A stretch of 64,000 nucleotides of DNA. It comes from Delftia sp. PS-11 (GTDB lineage Bacteria; Pseudomonadota; Gammaproteobacteria; Burkholderiales; Burkholderiaceae_C). How positions within the stretch are numbered: position 1 is the stretch's first letter; the number at the start of each line of letters is the position of its first letter. Shown here piece after piece: positions 37,378 to 45,897 of the stretch. The notes under the pieces are model-generated. The model was not told the origin of the DNA, made no database searches, and saw only the letters and a list, made by a program, of their open reading frames with translations. Position numbers and translations under genes: made by a program. The DNA lies in assembly GCF_029870285.1 (NCBI RefSeq), contig NZ_JACSYA010000003.1:124001-188000 (forward strand), given 5' to 3'.

Positions 37378-37422
37378 GCGGGCCTGCACATGACCGTGCC
37401 GTGCTTCGCGCGGGACATGCAC

Positions 37423-37446
37423 AAGGGCCGCAAGGCCCTTTCTTTT
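37423..37446 (+). terminator. Intrinsic terminator after the Bug gene
   Basis: AAGGGCC-GCAA-GGCCCTT is followed by TCTTTTT, a standard stem and T-tract 46 bp after the stop at 37377. It separates the receptor gene from the phenylacetate-type operon. Confidence 0.8.
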
Positions 37447-37523
37447 TGACTGGCGCCGGGCTGGCGCCTAGGGGTTTTTCACAGTGCCCGGGCGCTTGTG
37501 AGCAGGTTGCCACGGCGGCTATC

Positions 37524-37545
37524 ATTTACCGACCATTCGGTAAAT
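37524..37545. promoter_or_regulatory. TetR-type operator palindrome before paaG
   Basis: ATTTACCGA-CCAT-TCGGTAAAT is a perfect 9-bp inverted repeat, centred about 58 bp before the paaG ATG. Such palindromes with ACCG/CGGT arms are typical targets of TetR proteins of the PaaR type, and a TetR gene is third in this operon, so autoregulation is likely. Confidence 0.65.
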
Positions 37546-37592
37546 TATATTTGATCTGACGCATAAAGACGTCAGACAGGCCTGGAGACAAC

Positions 37593-38375
37593 ATGCCCCC
37601 ACCACTGGTTCTGGTTGAACAGCAAGATGCCGTGCGCACCCTGGTGCTGAACCGGCCCGAGGCGCTCAACAGCTTCCATGCGCCGTTGCACGAGCAATTG
37701 CTGTCTGCCCTGGAGCAGGCAGCAGGCGATGCATCGGTGCGCTGCGTAGTGCTGACGGGTGCAGGGCGCGGCTTTTGCGCGGGCCAGGATCTGTCCGACC
37801 CCGAGGCTGCGCCCGACCAGAACCTGGGCGACCTCATCGAGCGCCGCTACCAGCCCCTGTGCCTGCGGCTGCGGTCCATGCCCATCCCTGTGGTGGCAGC
37901 CGTCAATGGCGTGGCTGCTGGAGCGGGCGCCAATATCGCCCTGTCCTGCGATCTGGTGCTGGCAGCGCGTTCGGCCAGCTTTATCCAGGCCTTTGCCAAG
38001 ATCGGCCTCGTGCCCGACTGCGGCGGCACCTGGCTGCTGCCGCGCCTGGTGGGGCGCGCACGCGCCCTGGGGCTGGCACTGCTGGGTGACAGGCTGCCTG
38101 CGGCCGAGGCCGAGCGCATCGGCCTGATCTGGCGCTGTGTTGAAGATGCCGAACTGCACACCGAGGCACAGGCGCTGGCGCAGCGGCTGGCCGCCATGCC
38201 GGTGCGTGCGCTGGCCCGCACGCGCGAGGCCATGGATTCGGCCCAGCAGCTGGATTTCGAGCATGCGCTGGTGCGCGAGGCCCGCCAGCAGGGCCTGCTG
38301 GGCGCGGCCCACGACTACCAGGAGGGCGTGGCCGCTTTCCTGGCCAAGCGCCCCCCCGTATTTTCAGACCGCTGA
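37593..38375 (+). CDS. paaG: PaaG-type enoyl-CoA hydratase/isomerase
   Basis: A 260-residue crotonase-fold enzyme. It closely matches PaaG, the 2-(1,2-epoxy-1,2-dihydrophenyl)acetyl-CoA isomerase of phenylacetate breakdown: LTGAGRGFCAGQDLSD, VNGVAAGAGANIALSCD (oxyanion-hole glycines) and FAKIGLVPDCGGTWLLPRLVG, the last carrying the catalytic acid residue region. It heads the operon paaG-paaI-tetR-liv. The ring-activating paaABCDE, paaK and paaZ genes are not in this window, so the pathway must be completed elsewhere or this is a paralogue serving another CoA ester. Confidence 0.82.
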   Translation: MPPPLVLVEQQDAVRTLVLNRPEALNSFHAPLHEQLLSALEQAAGDASVRCVVLTGAGRGFCAGQDLSDPEAAPDQNLGDLIERRYQPLCLRLRSMPIPVVAAVNGVAAGAGANIALSCDLVLAARSASFIQAFAKIGLVPDCGGTWLLPRLVGRARALGLALLGDRLPAAEAERIGLIWRCVEDAELHTEAQALAQRLAAMPVRALARTREAMDSAQQLDFEHALVREARQQGLLGAAHDYQEGVAAFLAKRPPVFSDR

Positions 38376-38388
38376 AGGAGCTGCCCAG

Positions 38389-38853
38389 ATGGATACCGAG
38401 GCAAGCACCACCGAGGCCCGGCAACTGGCACAACAGGTGCGCGACGGCATGCTGGCGCGTGACCGCGCGGCCCAGGGCCTGGGACTGCGCATCGTGGACA
38501 TCGCGCCGGGCGCGGCGCGCATCGAGATGGCCGTGCGTGACGACATGCTCAACGGCTTTGACATCTGCCATGGCGGATTCATCACGGCGCTGGCCGATAC
38601 GGCTTTCGCCTATGCCTGCAACGCGCGCAATGAGATGACCGTGGCCTCGGGCCTGAGCGTGGATTTCGTTGCGCCCGGCCGGCCCGGCGACCTGCTGACG
38701 GCGCAGGCCCGCGAAGTATCGCGCGCAGGCCGCACGGGCGTCTATGACGTCGAGGTGAGCAACCAGGACGGGCGGGTGATCGCATTGTTCCGTGGCCGCT
38801 CGCACAGTTTCAAGGGCCGGCCCTCGGTGCCCGGCCTGCCCCTGCCAGCCTGA
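38389..38853 (+). CDS. paaI: PaaI-type hotdog thioesterase
   Basis: A 154-residue hotdog-fold thioesterase matching PaaI: MLARDRAAQGLGLRI, then ICHGGFITALADTAFAYACN, in which the HGG and the following Asp form the active site, and ASGLSVDFVAPGRPGD. PaaI hydrolyses ring-hydroxylated phenylacetyl-CoA to release CoA trapped in dead-end products. It begins 13 bp after paaG with AAGGAG upstream, clearly co-transcribed. Substrate assignment depends on the paaG neighbour. Confidence 0.85.
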   Translation: MDTEASTTEARQLAQQVRDGMLARDRAAQGLGLRIVDIAPGAARIEMAVRDDMLNGFDICHGGFITALADTAFAYACNARNEMTVASGLSVDFVAPGRPGDLLTAQAREVSRAGRTGVYDVEVSNQDGRVIALFRGRSHSFKGRPSVPGLPLPA

Positions 38854-38871
38854 AGCGCCGCAGGCAACGCC

Positions 38872-39531
38872 ATGGCACGAGGCCGCTCTTGCGGATACGA
38901 CCATCAGCGCGGGCTGATCCTGGACCAGGCCGCCGCGCTGTTCGCGCACAGCGGCTACCCGGGCACCTCGATGAACGAGGTCGCGCAGGCCTGCGGGCTG
39001 TCCAAGCCCACGATCTACCACTACTTCCGCGACAAGTACGCGCTGCTGGTGGATATCACCGACGGCCATGTGACACGGCTGCAGTCCCTGGTGGACGAGG
39101 TGCAGCGCCAGAGCCTGGCGCCCGAGCTGCGTCTGCGCATGCTGATCGAGCGTTTCGTGCAGGAGTATGCCCATGCACGCCATGCCCATCGCGTGCTGAC
39201 CGAGGACGTGCGCTTTCTGCAGGCCGGCGACCGCGAACGTGTGCTGGACAAGGAGCGCGCCGTGGTCGAGGCCTTTGCCCAGGCGGTGGCAGAGCTGCGC
39301 CCCGACACCGGGGGCGCGGGCCTGTCCAAGGCGCTGGCCATGCTGCTGTTCGGGATGATGAACTGGATGTTCACCTGGCTGCGGCCCGACGGCACGCTGG
39401 ACCATGAGTCCATGGCGCCGGTGGTGGCCGATCTGTTCCTGGCAGGTCTGCCAGCGGTGCGGACCCCAGGCAAACCCGGCCATCGGAGCGCTGGTCAAAA
39501 AGTAGTTACCACGGTAAATTGTGACGCCTGA
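38872..39531 (+). CDS. TetR-family regulator (PaaR-like)
   Basis: A 219-residue TetR regulator. The DNA-binding helix-turn-helix is MNEVAQACGLSKPTIYHYFRDKYALL (residues ~38-63), and the rest is the helical ligand domain with a hydrophobic segment (ALAMLLFGMMNWMFTWL). It lies inside the paaG-paaI-tetR-liv operon, with palindromes of matching half-sites before paaG and before the receptor gene. It is expected to repress the operon until an aryl-CoA such as phenylacetyl-CoA binds, as PaaR does. Confidence 0.82.
   Translation: MARGRSCGYDHQRGLILDQAAALFAHSGYPGTSMNEVAQACGLSKPTIYHYFRDKYALLVDITDGHVTRLQSLVDEVQRQSLAPELRLRMLIERFVQEYAHARHAHRVLTEDVRFLQAGDRERVLDKERAVVEAFAQAVAELRPDTGGAGLSKALAMLLFGMMNWMFTWLRPDGTLDHESMAPVVADLFLAGLPAVRTPGKPGHRSAGQKVVTTVNCDA
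39506..39517. promoter_or_regulatory. Possible second TetR operator before the livK-like gene
   Basis: TTACC-AC-GGTAA lies inside the last codons of the TetR gene, 52 bp before the receptor ATG. It shares the CGGTAAATT half of the first palindrome, but the half-site spacing is shorter (2 versus 8 bases). It may be only a half-site. Confidence 0.35.
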
Positions 39532-39568
39532 CGAAGGCGGCACGCCCATCCAACACAAGGAGACAGAC

Positions 39569-40720
39569 ATGAAGCGTTTGACGACACTGGGCCTGCTGGC
39601 CGCAGCCCTGGCCACCGTCTGGGGCACGGCCCTGGCCGACATCAATGTGGGCGTGGTGGTTTCGGCCACTGGGCCTGCTGCCTCCCTGGGCATCCCCGAA
39701 AAGAACACGGTGGCGCTGATGCCGCGCACGGTGGCGGGCCAGAAGGTCAACTACATCATCCTCGACGACGCCTCCGACACCACGGCAGCGGTGGCCAATA
39801 CGCGCAAGCTCATCAGCGAAAGCAAGGTCGATGTGATCCTGGGCTCCAGCATCACGCCCAATTCCCTGGCCATGGTGGACGTGGTGGCCGAGGCCAGGAC
39901 GCCCATGATCACGCTGGCGGCCTCGGCCAAGATCGTCGAGCCCGTGGATGCCAAGAAAGCCTGGGTCTTCAAGACGCCGCAGCACGACGCCATGATGGCC
40001 GCCGCCATCGGCGAGCATATGGCCAAGTCCGGCGTCAAGACCGTGGGCTATATCGGCTTCAACGACGCTTATGGCGAAAGCTGGCTGCAGGAATTCCGCA
40101 AGGTGGCCGAGGCCAGGGGCATCAGGCTGGCCGCCACCGAGGCCTATTCGCGCAGCGACACCTCGGTCACGGGCCAGACGCTCAAGCTCATGGCGGCCCG
40201 GCCCGATGCGGTGCTGATCGCGGGCTCGGGCACGCCGGCGGCGCTGCCGCAAAAATCGCTCAAGGAGCGCGGCTACCAGGGCAGGATCTACCAGACGCAC
40301 GGCGTGGCCAATGCCGACTTCCTGCGCGTGGGCGGCAAGGATGTGGAAGGCACGCTGCTGCCTGCCGGCCCGGTGCTGGTGGCCCACCAGTTGCCCGACA
40401 GCCATCCGGTCAAGAAGTCTGCGGTTTCCTATGTGGAAGCCTATGAGGCGGCCAACGGCAAGGGCACGGCCTCGACCTTCGGCGCGCACTCCTGGGATGC
40501 GGGCCGTGTGCTGGAGGCTGCCATTCCCGCTGCGCTCAAGAAGGCCCAGCCTGGCACGGCCGAGTTCCGCGCCGCGCTGCGCGATGCGCTGGAGCAGACC
40601 AAGGATGTGGCTGGCGCCCACGGCATCTTCAACATGACTCCCACCGACCACCTGGGACTGGATCAGCGTGCCGCTGTCATGGTGAAGATCGAGAACGGCA
40701 CCTGGAAGCACCAGCCCTGA
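39569..40720 (+). CDS. Branched-chain-type ABC transporter receptor (LivK-like)
   Basis: A 383-residue periplasmic binding protein of the Leu/Ile/Val-receptor type (Peripla_BP_6). ATG 39569 follows AAGGAG. A signal peptide (LLAAALATVWGTALAD) precedes INVGVVVSATGPAASLGIPEKN, the classic first strand and loop. Neighbours suggest an aromatic acid such as phenylacetate rather than an amino acid. It is followed by two permease parts and two ATPases. Confidence 0.87.
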   Translation: MKRLTTLGLLAAALATVWGTALADINVGVVVSATGPAASLGIPEKNTVALMPRTVAGQKVNYIILDDASDTTAAVANTRKLISESKVDVILGSSITPNSLAMVDVVAEARTPMITLAASAKIVEPVDAKKAWVFKTPQHDAMMAAAIGEHMAKSGVKTVGYIGFNDAYGESWLQEFRKVAEARGIRLAATEAYSRSDTSVTGQTLKLMAARPDAVLIAGSGTPAALPQKSLKERGYQGRIYQTHGVANADFLRVGGKDVEGTLLPAGPVLVAHQLPDSHPVKKSAVSYVEAYEAANGKGTASTFGAHSWDAGRVLEAAIPAALKKAQPGTAEFRAALRDALEQTKDVAGAHGIFNMTPTDHLGLDQRAAVMVKIENGTWKHQP

Positions 40721-40803
40721 ACCCGCTGGCCCGAGGCCGCAGCCGCCGCCGCATGCCAGCGGTGGCGCTGTGGCGCTCGGCCATGCCTGCCTGAAAGTCG
40801 ATC

Positions 40804-41832
40804 ATGGATCTGCAAATCGCCCTGCTGCTGGGGCAGGACGGCCTTGTCAATGGCGCCGTCTATGGCCTGATGGCGCTGGCCCTGGTGCTGGTGTTTTCGG
40901 TCACCCGCATCATCTTCATTCCGCAGGGCGAGTTCGTCGCCTTCGGCGCGCTGACCCTGGCCATGATGCAGGCCGGCCGCGTACCGACCACGCTGTGGCT
41001 GCTGCTGGCGCTGGCCGCCGCCGTGCTGGTGGTGGACCTGCTGCGCTGGCGCGCAGGCAGCCAGGTCAGCTGGCCTGCCACCTTCCTGTGGTGCCTGGCG
41101 CTGCCTGCCATTGCGGTGGCGCTGGCCTGGGCCCTGCGCCCGTCCTCGCTGATGCTGCAGGCGCTGACGGCGCTGGTGCTGATCACGCCCATGGGGCCGC
41201 TGCTGTACCGGCTTGCCTACCGGCCGCTGGCCCACGCCTCGGTGCTGATGCTGCTGATCGTTTCGGTGGCCATGCATGGTGTGCTGGTCGGCCTGGGCCT
41301 GCTGTTCTTCGGCGCCGAAGGCTCGCGCACGCCGGCCTTCTCCGAAGCCCAGCTGCGCCTGGGCGAGATCACCATTTCGGGACAGTCCCTGGTGGTGGTC
41401 GGCGTGGCCCTGGCGCTGGTGGCGCTGCTGTTCGTGTTCTTCGAGCGCTCCATGATCGGCAAGGCGCTGCGCGCCACGGCCATCAACCGCGTGGGCGCGC
41501 GCCTCATGGGCATTCCCACGGCCCTGGCCGGCGATGCCAGCTTTGCGCTGGCGGCATTGATCGGCGCCATCTCGGGCCTGCTGATCGCGCCGCTGACCAC
41601 GGTGTACTACGACACCGGCTTTCTGATCGGTCTCAAGGGCTTCGTGGCCGCCATCGTGGGCGGGCTGGCCAGCTACCCGCTGGCCCTGGCCGGCGCGCTG
41701 CTGGTCGGGCTGCTGGAGGCCTTTTCTTCATTCTGGGCCAGCGCCTACAAGGAGGTGCTGGTGTTCACGTTGATCATCCCGGTGCTGTGGTGGCGCTCGC
41801 GCAACAGCCACCATGTGGAGGAGGAAGAATGA
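40804..41832 (+). CDS. ABC transporter permease (LivH-like)
   Basis: A 342-residue membrane protein with about eight helices and the LivH marks LVNGAVYGLMALALVLVFSVTRIIFIPQGEF and KALRATAINRVGARLMGI (EAA-type coupling loop). It forms half of the channel together with the permease part of the next gene. Its stop overlaps the next ATG (ATGA), ensuring equal synthesis. Confidence 0.9.
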   Translation: MDLQIALLLGQDGLVNGAVYGLMALALVLVFSVTRIIFIPQGEFVAFGALTLAMMQAGRVPTTLWLLLALAAAVLVVDLLRWRAGSQVSWPATFLWCLALPAIAVALAWALRPSSLMLQALTALVLITPMGPLLYRLAYRPLAHASVLMLLIVSVAMHGVLVGLGLLFFGAEGSRTPAFSEAQLRLGEITISGQSLVVVGVALALVALLFVFFERSMIGKALRATAINRVGARLMGIPTALAGDASFALAALIGAISGLLIAPLTTVYYDTGFLIGLKGFVAAIVGGLASYPLALAGALLVGLLEAFSSFWASAYKEVLVFTLIIPVLWWRSRNSHHVEEEE

Positions 41833-43727
41833 GCGCCCCTGTTTCCTCGCACAAGACGCGGGCGTCCGCGCCCCCGCATGCCTCCTGCGGCGGCATCGAT
41901 ACGCGCGTGCTCACGGCCGCTGCGATTGCGCTGCTGGCGCTTTCCTGGCCGCTGTTGCCCGATTTCACCGTGGTCATCCTCAGCTACATCGGCCTGTTCG
42001 CCATGGTGGCGGCAGGACTGGTGATGCTGACTGGCGTGGGCGGCATGACGTCCTTTGGCCAGGCGGCCTTCGTGGGCATCGGCGCCTATGCCACCGCCTG
42101 GGTCTGCACCTCGCCGGCGGCGGTGGCGGCGCTGGGCGGGCTGGTCGGCGCTGCAGGCCTGCCCTGGGTGGGGCTGGCACTGGGCCTGGCCATCACCTTC
42201 GCCGTGGCCTGGCTGCTGGGCGCGGTCACTGTCAAGCTGCAGGGCCACTACCTGCCGCTGTGCACCATTGCCTGGGGCCTGAGCCTGTACTACCTGTTCG
42301 GCAACATGGAGTTCCTGGGCGGGCAGACGGGCATCACAGGCATTGCGCCGCTGGTGATCGGCGGCATCTCCCTGGCCTCGCCGCGCGCCATGGGCGTGGT
42401 GATCTGGGCCGTGCTGCTGGTGGCGCTGTGGCTGCTACACAACCTGCTCGATTCGCGCGAGGGCCGGGCCATCCGGGCACTCAAGGGCGGCCGTGTCATG
42501 GCCGAGTCCATGGGCATCGATACTGCGCGCTACCGCGTCAAGCTCTTCGTGCTGGCGGCCCTGCTGGCCACGCTGTCGGGCTGGCTCTATGCCCACATGC
42601 AGCGCTTCGTGAGTCCGGCACCGTTCAACCTCAATGTGGGCATCGAGTACCTGTTCATGGCCGTGGTCGGCGGCGCCGGCCATTTGTGGGGCGCGGTGCT
42701 GGGCGCCACGCTGATCACCCTGGTCAAGCAAAAGCTGCAGGACATCCTGCCGGCCCTGCTGGGCACCAGTGGCAACTTCGAGGTCATCGTCTTCGGCCTG
42801 CTGATGGTGCTGGTGCTGCAGCGTTTCGCTGATGGCCTGTGGCCCACGCTGCAGCGCATCACCGCGCGCTGGGTACGCAGGCCCGCGCCCTCCCTGAATC
42901 TGGGCAGCGCCGCGCCGCTGGCGCGCCGCGAGCTGCCTGCCGCAGGGCAGGTGCTGCTGGCGGCCGAGCATGTGACCAAGCGCTTTGGCGGGCTGGTGGC
43001 CAACAACGATGTGGCCATGACGCTCAGGGCCGGCGAGGTGCATGCGCTGATCGGCCCCAATGGCGCAGGCAAGAGCACCTTCTTCAACATGATCTCGGGC
43101 GTGGATGCGCCCACCGAGGGCCAGGTCCGCTTCATGGGGCAGGCCATGAACGGCGCGCCCTCGCGCCGCTTCGCAGCCCTGGGGCTGGGACGCACCTTTC
43201 AGCATGTGCGCCTGCTGGGCCAGCGCAGCGTGCTGGAGAACGTGGCCGTGGGTGCGCACCGCCGCGCGCGCCGTGGCTGGCTGGCCTCCATGCTGCGCCT
43301 GGACCGTGCCGAGGAGGCCTCGGTGCTGGCCGAGGCCCGCCGCCAGATCGAGCGCTGCGGGCTGGGCGCCTTCGCCGACGCGCCAGCCGCCTCGCTGGCC
43401 CTGGGCCAGCAGCGCATCGTGGAGATTGCACGCGCGCTGGCCGGCCAGCCTGCAGCTTTGCTGCTCGATGAGCCCGCCGCCGGCCTGCGCCACCTGGAAA
43501 AACAGGCGCTGGCCGATCTGCTGCGCCAGCTGCGCGCCGAGGGCCTGGGCATTCTGGTCGTTGAGCACGACATGGAGTTCGTCATGAATCTGGCAGACCG
43601 CATCACGGTGCTGGAGTTCGGCACGGTGATCGCCGATGGCACCCCGGCCGAAATCCAGGTCAATCAGCGCGTGCTCGACGCCTATCTGGGCGGCAGCGAC
43701 GATGTAGCCGCAGAGGAGGCCGCATGA
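41829..43727 (+). CDS. Fused LivM-type permease and LivG-type ATPase
   Basis: A 632-residue fusion. Residues ~20-345 form a LivM permease with ~9 helices (LTGVGGMTSFGQAAFVGIGAYA; ALKGGRVMAESMGID coupling loop). Residues ~375-632 form a LivG ATPase with Walker A GPNGAGKST, Walker B LLLDEPAAGL and switch His (VVEHDMEF). The ABC signature is degenerate: SLALGQQRIVEIARAL, where LSGGQ is usual, although the family often shows LSYGxQR. Overlaps livH and livF by 4 bp each. LivM-LivG fusions occur in betaproteobacteria. Confidence 0.92.
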   Translation: MSAPVSSHKTRASAPPHASCGGIDTRVLTAAAIALLALSWPLLPDFTVVILSYIGLFAMVAAGLVMLTGVGGMTSFGQAAFVGIGAYATAWVCTSPAAVAALGGLVGAAGLPWVGLALGLAITFAVAWLLGAVTVKLQGHYLPLCTIAWGLSLYYLFGNMEFLGGQTGITGIAPLVIGGISLASPRAMGVVIWAVLLVALWLLHNLLDSREGRAIRALKGGRVMAESMGIDTARYRVKLFVLAALLATLSGWLYAHMQRFVSPAPFNLNVGIEYLFMAVVGGAGHLWGAVLGATLITLVKQKLQDILPALLGTSGNFEVIVFGLLMVLVLQRFADGLWPTLQRITARWVRRPAPSLNLGSAAPLARRELPAAGQVLLAAEHVTKRFGGLVANNDVAMTLRAGEVHALIGPNGAGKSTFFNMISGVDAPTEGQVRFMGQAMNGAPSRRFAALGLGRTFQHVRLLGQRSVLENVAVGAHRRARRGWLASMLRLDRAEEASVLAEARRQIERCGLGAFADAPAASLALGQQRIVEIARALAGQPAALLLDEPAAGLRHLEKQALADLLRQLRAEGLGILVVEHDMEFVMNLADRITVLEFGTVIADGTPAEIQVNQRVLDAYLGGSDDVAAEEAA

Positions 43728-44470
43728 GCGAGGTTCTTTTGCAACTCAAGGGCCTGAGCGTGTCCTATGGCCCTGTGGAGGCCGTGCACCAGGTGGACCT
43801 GGAAGTGCGCTCGGGGGAGATCGTCACCGTCATCGGCCCCAACGGCGCGGGCAAGACCACGCTGCTGTCGGCAGCCATGGGCCTGCTGCCTTCGCGCGGT
43901 GAGATCCATCTCGAAGGCCGGCGCATCGCGCGCCCCGGCGTGGAAGTCATGGTTGCGCACGGTGTGGGCCTGGTGCCCGAAAAGCGCGAACTGTTCGGCG
44001 AAATGTCGGTCGAGGACAACCTGCTGCTGGGCGGCTTCTCGCGCTGGCGCCGGGGCCTGCGCGACCAGGTCCAGCGCATGGACGAGGTCTTTGCCATCTT
44101 TCCACGCCTGAAGGAGCGGCGCGCCCAGATGTCTTCCACGCTGTCGGGCGGCGAGCGCCAGATGCTGGCCATCGGCCGCGCGCTGATGGCGCGCCCGCGC
44201 CTGCTGCTGCTCGACGAGCCTTCGCTGGGCCTGGCGCCGCTGATCGTGCGCGAGGTGCTGCAGGTGGTGGCCGGGCTGCGCGATCTCGGCGTGTCGGTGC
44301 TGCTGGTCGAGCAAAACGCCCGTGCCGCGCTCAAGGTGGCTGACCGCGCCTATGTGCTGGAGATGGGCGCCGTGGCGCTCAGTGGCAGTGCGAAGGCGCT
44401 GCTCAACGACCGGCGCATCATCGATACCTATCTGGGCATGGGGCACAGTGCGCAGGCGGCCGCAGCCTGA
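43724..44470 (+). CDS. ABC transporter ATPase (LivF-like)
   Basis: A 248-residue ATPase with complete motifs: Walker A GPNGAGKTT, signature TLSGGERQMLAIGRAL, Walker B LLLDEPSLGL, switch His replaced by Gln in LVEQNARAAL as is usual in LivF. It pairs with the LivG domain of the upstream fusion, compensating for that domain's weaker signature. The ATG at 43724 overlaps the fusion stop. The operon ends in the terminator at 44480. Confidence 0.92.
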   Translation: MSEVLLQLKGLSVSYGPVEAVHQVDLEVRSGEIVTVIGPNGAGKTTLLSAAMGLLPSRGEIHLEGRRIARPGVEVMVAHGVGLVPEKRELFGEMSVEDNLLLGGFSRWRRGLRDQVQRMDEVFAIFPRLKERRAQMSSTLSGGERQMLAIGRALMARPRLLLLDEPSLGLAPLIVREVLQVVAGLRDLGVSVLLVEQNARAALKVADRAYVLEMGAVALSGSAKALLNDRRIIDTYLGMGHSAQAAAA

Positions 44471-44479
44471 GGGCACAAA

Positions 44480-44513
44480 GCAAAAAGGCTGCCGGCAGCG
44501 GCAGCCTTTTTGC
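44480..44513. terminator. Bidirectional terminator between liv operon and Bug gene
   Basis: GCAAAAAGGCTGCC-GGCAGC-GGCAGCCTTTTTGC forms a perfect 14-bp stem with built-in A and T runs. It should end both the liv operon and the convergent monooxygenase operon. Confidence 0.85.
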
Positions 44514-44530
44514 GGGCCTGGGCGTGGCGC

Positions 44531-45502
44531 TCAGTCCAGCTTGATGTTGTTGGCTGCGATCACGCGGCCCCATTTGCTGCGCTCGGTGCGCACGAACTGG
44601 CCCATCTGCTCGGCGCTGCCGGGCATGGGCTCCACGCCCATGGCGGCCAGGCGTGCCTTGGTGCGCGTATCGGCCAGCGCCTGCTGCAGCGACTGGCTGA
44701 ATTTTTTGACGACTTCGTCTGAGCTGCCCACGGGCACGACGATGCCCTGCCAGGCATAGCCCTCGAAGCCCTTGAGACCCTGCTCCTGCAGGGTGGCAAC
44801 CTGCGGCAGCACGGAGACGCGCGCCGGGCTGGCCACGCCGATGGCCTTGAGCTTCTTTTCGCCGAGGAAGGGGATGATGGTGGCGCTGTCCACCCACATG
44901 GCGGGTATCTGGCCGCCGACCACATCCTGCACGGCCGGAGCCGCGCCACGGTAGGGCACATGGGTCATGTTGGTGAGGCCCGCCTGCTCGCGGAACAGCT
45001 CGCCCACCAGGTGGTGGGGGCTGCCCAGGCCCGCCGAGCCCCAGCTCACGCCCGTCTTTTGCTGTTTGGCCCAGGCCAGGAATTCCGGCAGGTTGCTGGC
45101 GGGCACGTCGTTGTTGACCACCAGCAGCATGGGAAAGCGCACCAGCATGCCCACGGGCTTGAAGTCGCGCTCGGCGTTGTAGTTGAGCTTGTTGAACAGG
45201 AAGGGGTTGGCCGCCAGCGTGGCGAAGTCGGCCGTGAACATCAGGTTGCCGTAGTCGCGTGAACGCGCGCTGTATTCGGCAGCGATGTTGGTGCCCGCGC
45301 CGGGCTTGTTGTTGATGACGATGACCCGCTCCAGGCTGCGGCCCATGGCCTCGGCGATGACGCGGGCGACCACGTCCGAGCCGCCGCCTGCGGCGTAGCC
45401 GACCACCCATTCCAGGGGCTTGTCCTGTGCCAGGGCGGCAGGGCCTGCTGCCAGAGCCAGGCCAGAGCAGGCCAGTGCGGCCAGGAATTGTTTGCGTTGC
45501 AT
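44531..45502 (-). CDS. Bug/TctC-family periplasmic receptor (monooxygenase operon)
   Basis: A 323-residue Bug receptor. ATG 45502 is chosen because GGAG lies seven bases upstream (an in-frame ATG at 45514 contains that site in its own codons). Signal peptide (FLAALACSGLALAAGPAALAQD), then the EWVVGYAAGGGSDVVAR and VINNKPGAGTNIAAEY blocks. It is the last gene of the leftward operon MBL-monooxygenase-DUF2783-Bug, so it probably binds the aromatic acid used by that pathway. Confidence 0.87.
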   Translation of the reverse strand: MQRKQFLAALACSGLALAAGPAALAQDKPLEWVVGYAAGGGSDVVARVIAEAMGRSLERVIVINNKPGAGTNIAAEYSARSRDYGNLMFTADFATLAANPFLFNKLNYNAERDFKPVGMLVRFPMLLVVNNDVPASNLPEFLAWAKQQKTGVSWGSAGLGSPHHLVGELFREQAGLTNMTHVPYRGAAPAVQDVVGGQIPAMWVDSATIIPFLGEKKLKAIGVASPARVSVLPQVATLQEQGLKGFEGYAWQGIVVPVGSSDEVVKKFSQSLQQALADTRTKARLAAMGVEPMPGSAEQMGQFVRTERSKWGRVIAANNIKLD

Positions 45503-45597
45503 CCTTGTCTCCATGTTGTGATCGGCGCCCGTTGTGGTGTGTGAGGCAGGGCGCTTTGGTGGGGATGGGGCGGCCGCCACGGGGGCGGCGCAGGGTT

Positions 45598-45864
45598 TCA
45601 GGCGGTGGCGTGCACCGGGGCCACCGGTGTCACGGCGCCGTGCTCGGCCGGGTCTGCGGCGGCAGGCGCCAAGCCTGCGCTGGCGCGGGCCAGTTCGAGC
45701 GCATGCAGCAGGGTGCCCTGGTGGCCAATGTGATTGGCCAGCAGCAGCACCAGGCGGGCATTGAGGGCGTGGCTTTGCGCGGTATCGAGCCCCTGGTGGG
45801 TGGCGATCAGGGCTTCGTAGAAATCGTCGCAGGCCTGCAGATTGGGATGGGTGGACAGCAGCAT
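45598..45864 (-). CDS. DUF2783 small protein
   Basis: An 88-residue protein matching DUF2783: LSTHPNLQACDDFYEALIATHQGL, then ALNARLVLLLANHIG. Members are usually encoded beside a FAD-dependent aromatic monooxygenase, as here (33 bp downstream of it). The C-terminal third is Ala/Pro-rich and probably disordered. It may be a small partner of the monooxygenase; its function is unknown. Confidence 0.8.
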   Translation of the reverse strand: MLLSTHPNLQACDDFYEALIATHQGLDTAQSHALNARLVLLLANHIGHQGTLLHALELARASAGLAPAAADPAEHGAVTPVAPVHATA

Positions 45865-45897
45865 GGCGGTCTCCTGTGTATCAAGGCGGAAAGAGGG

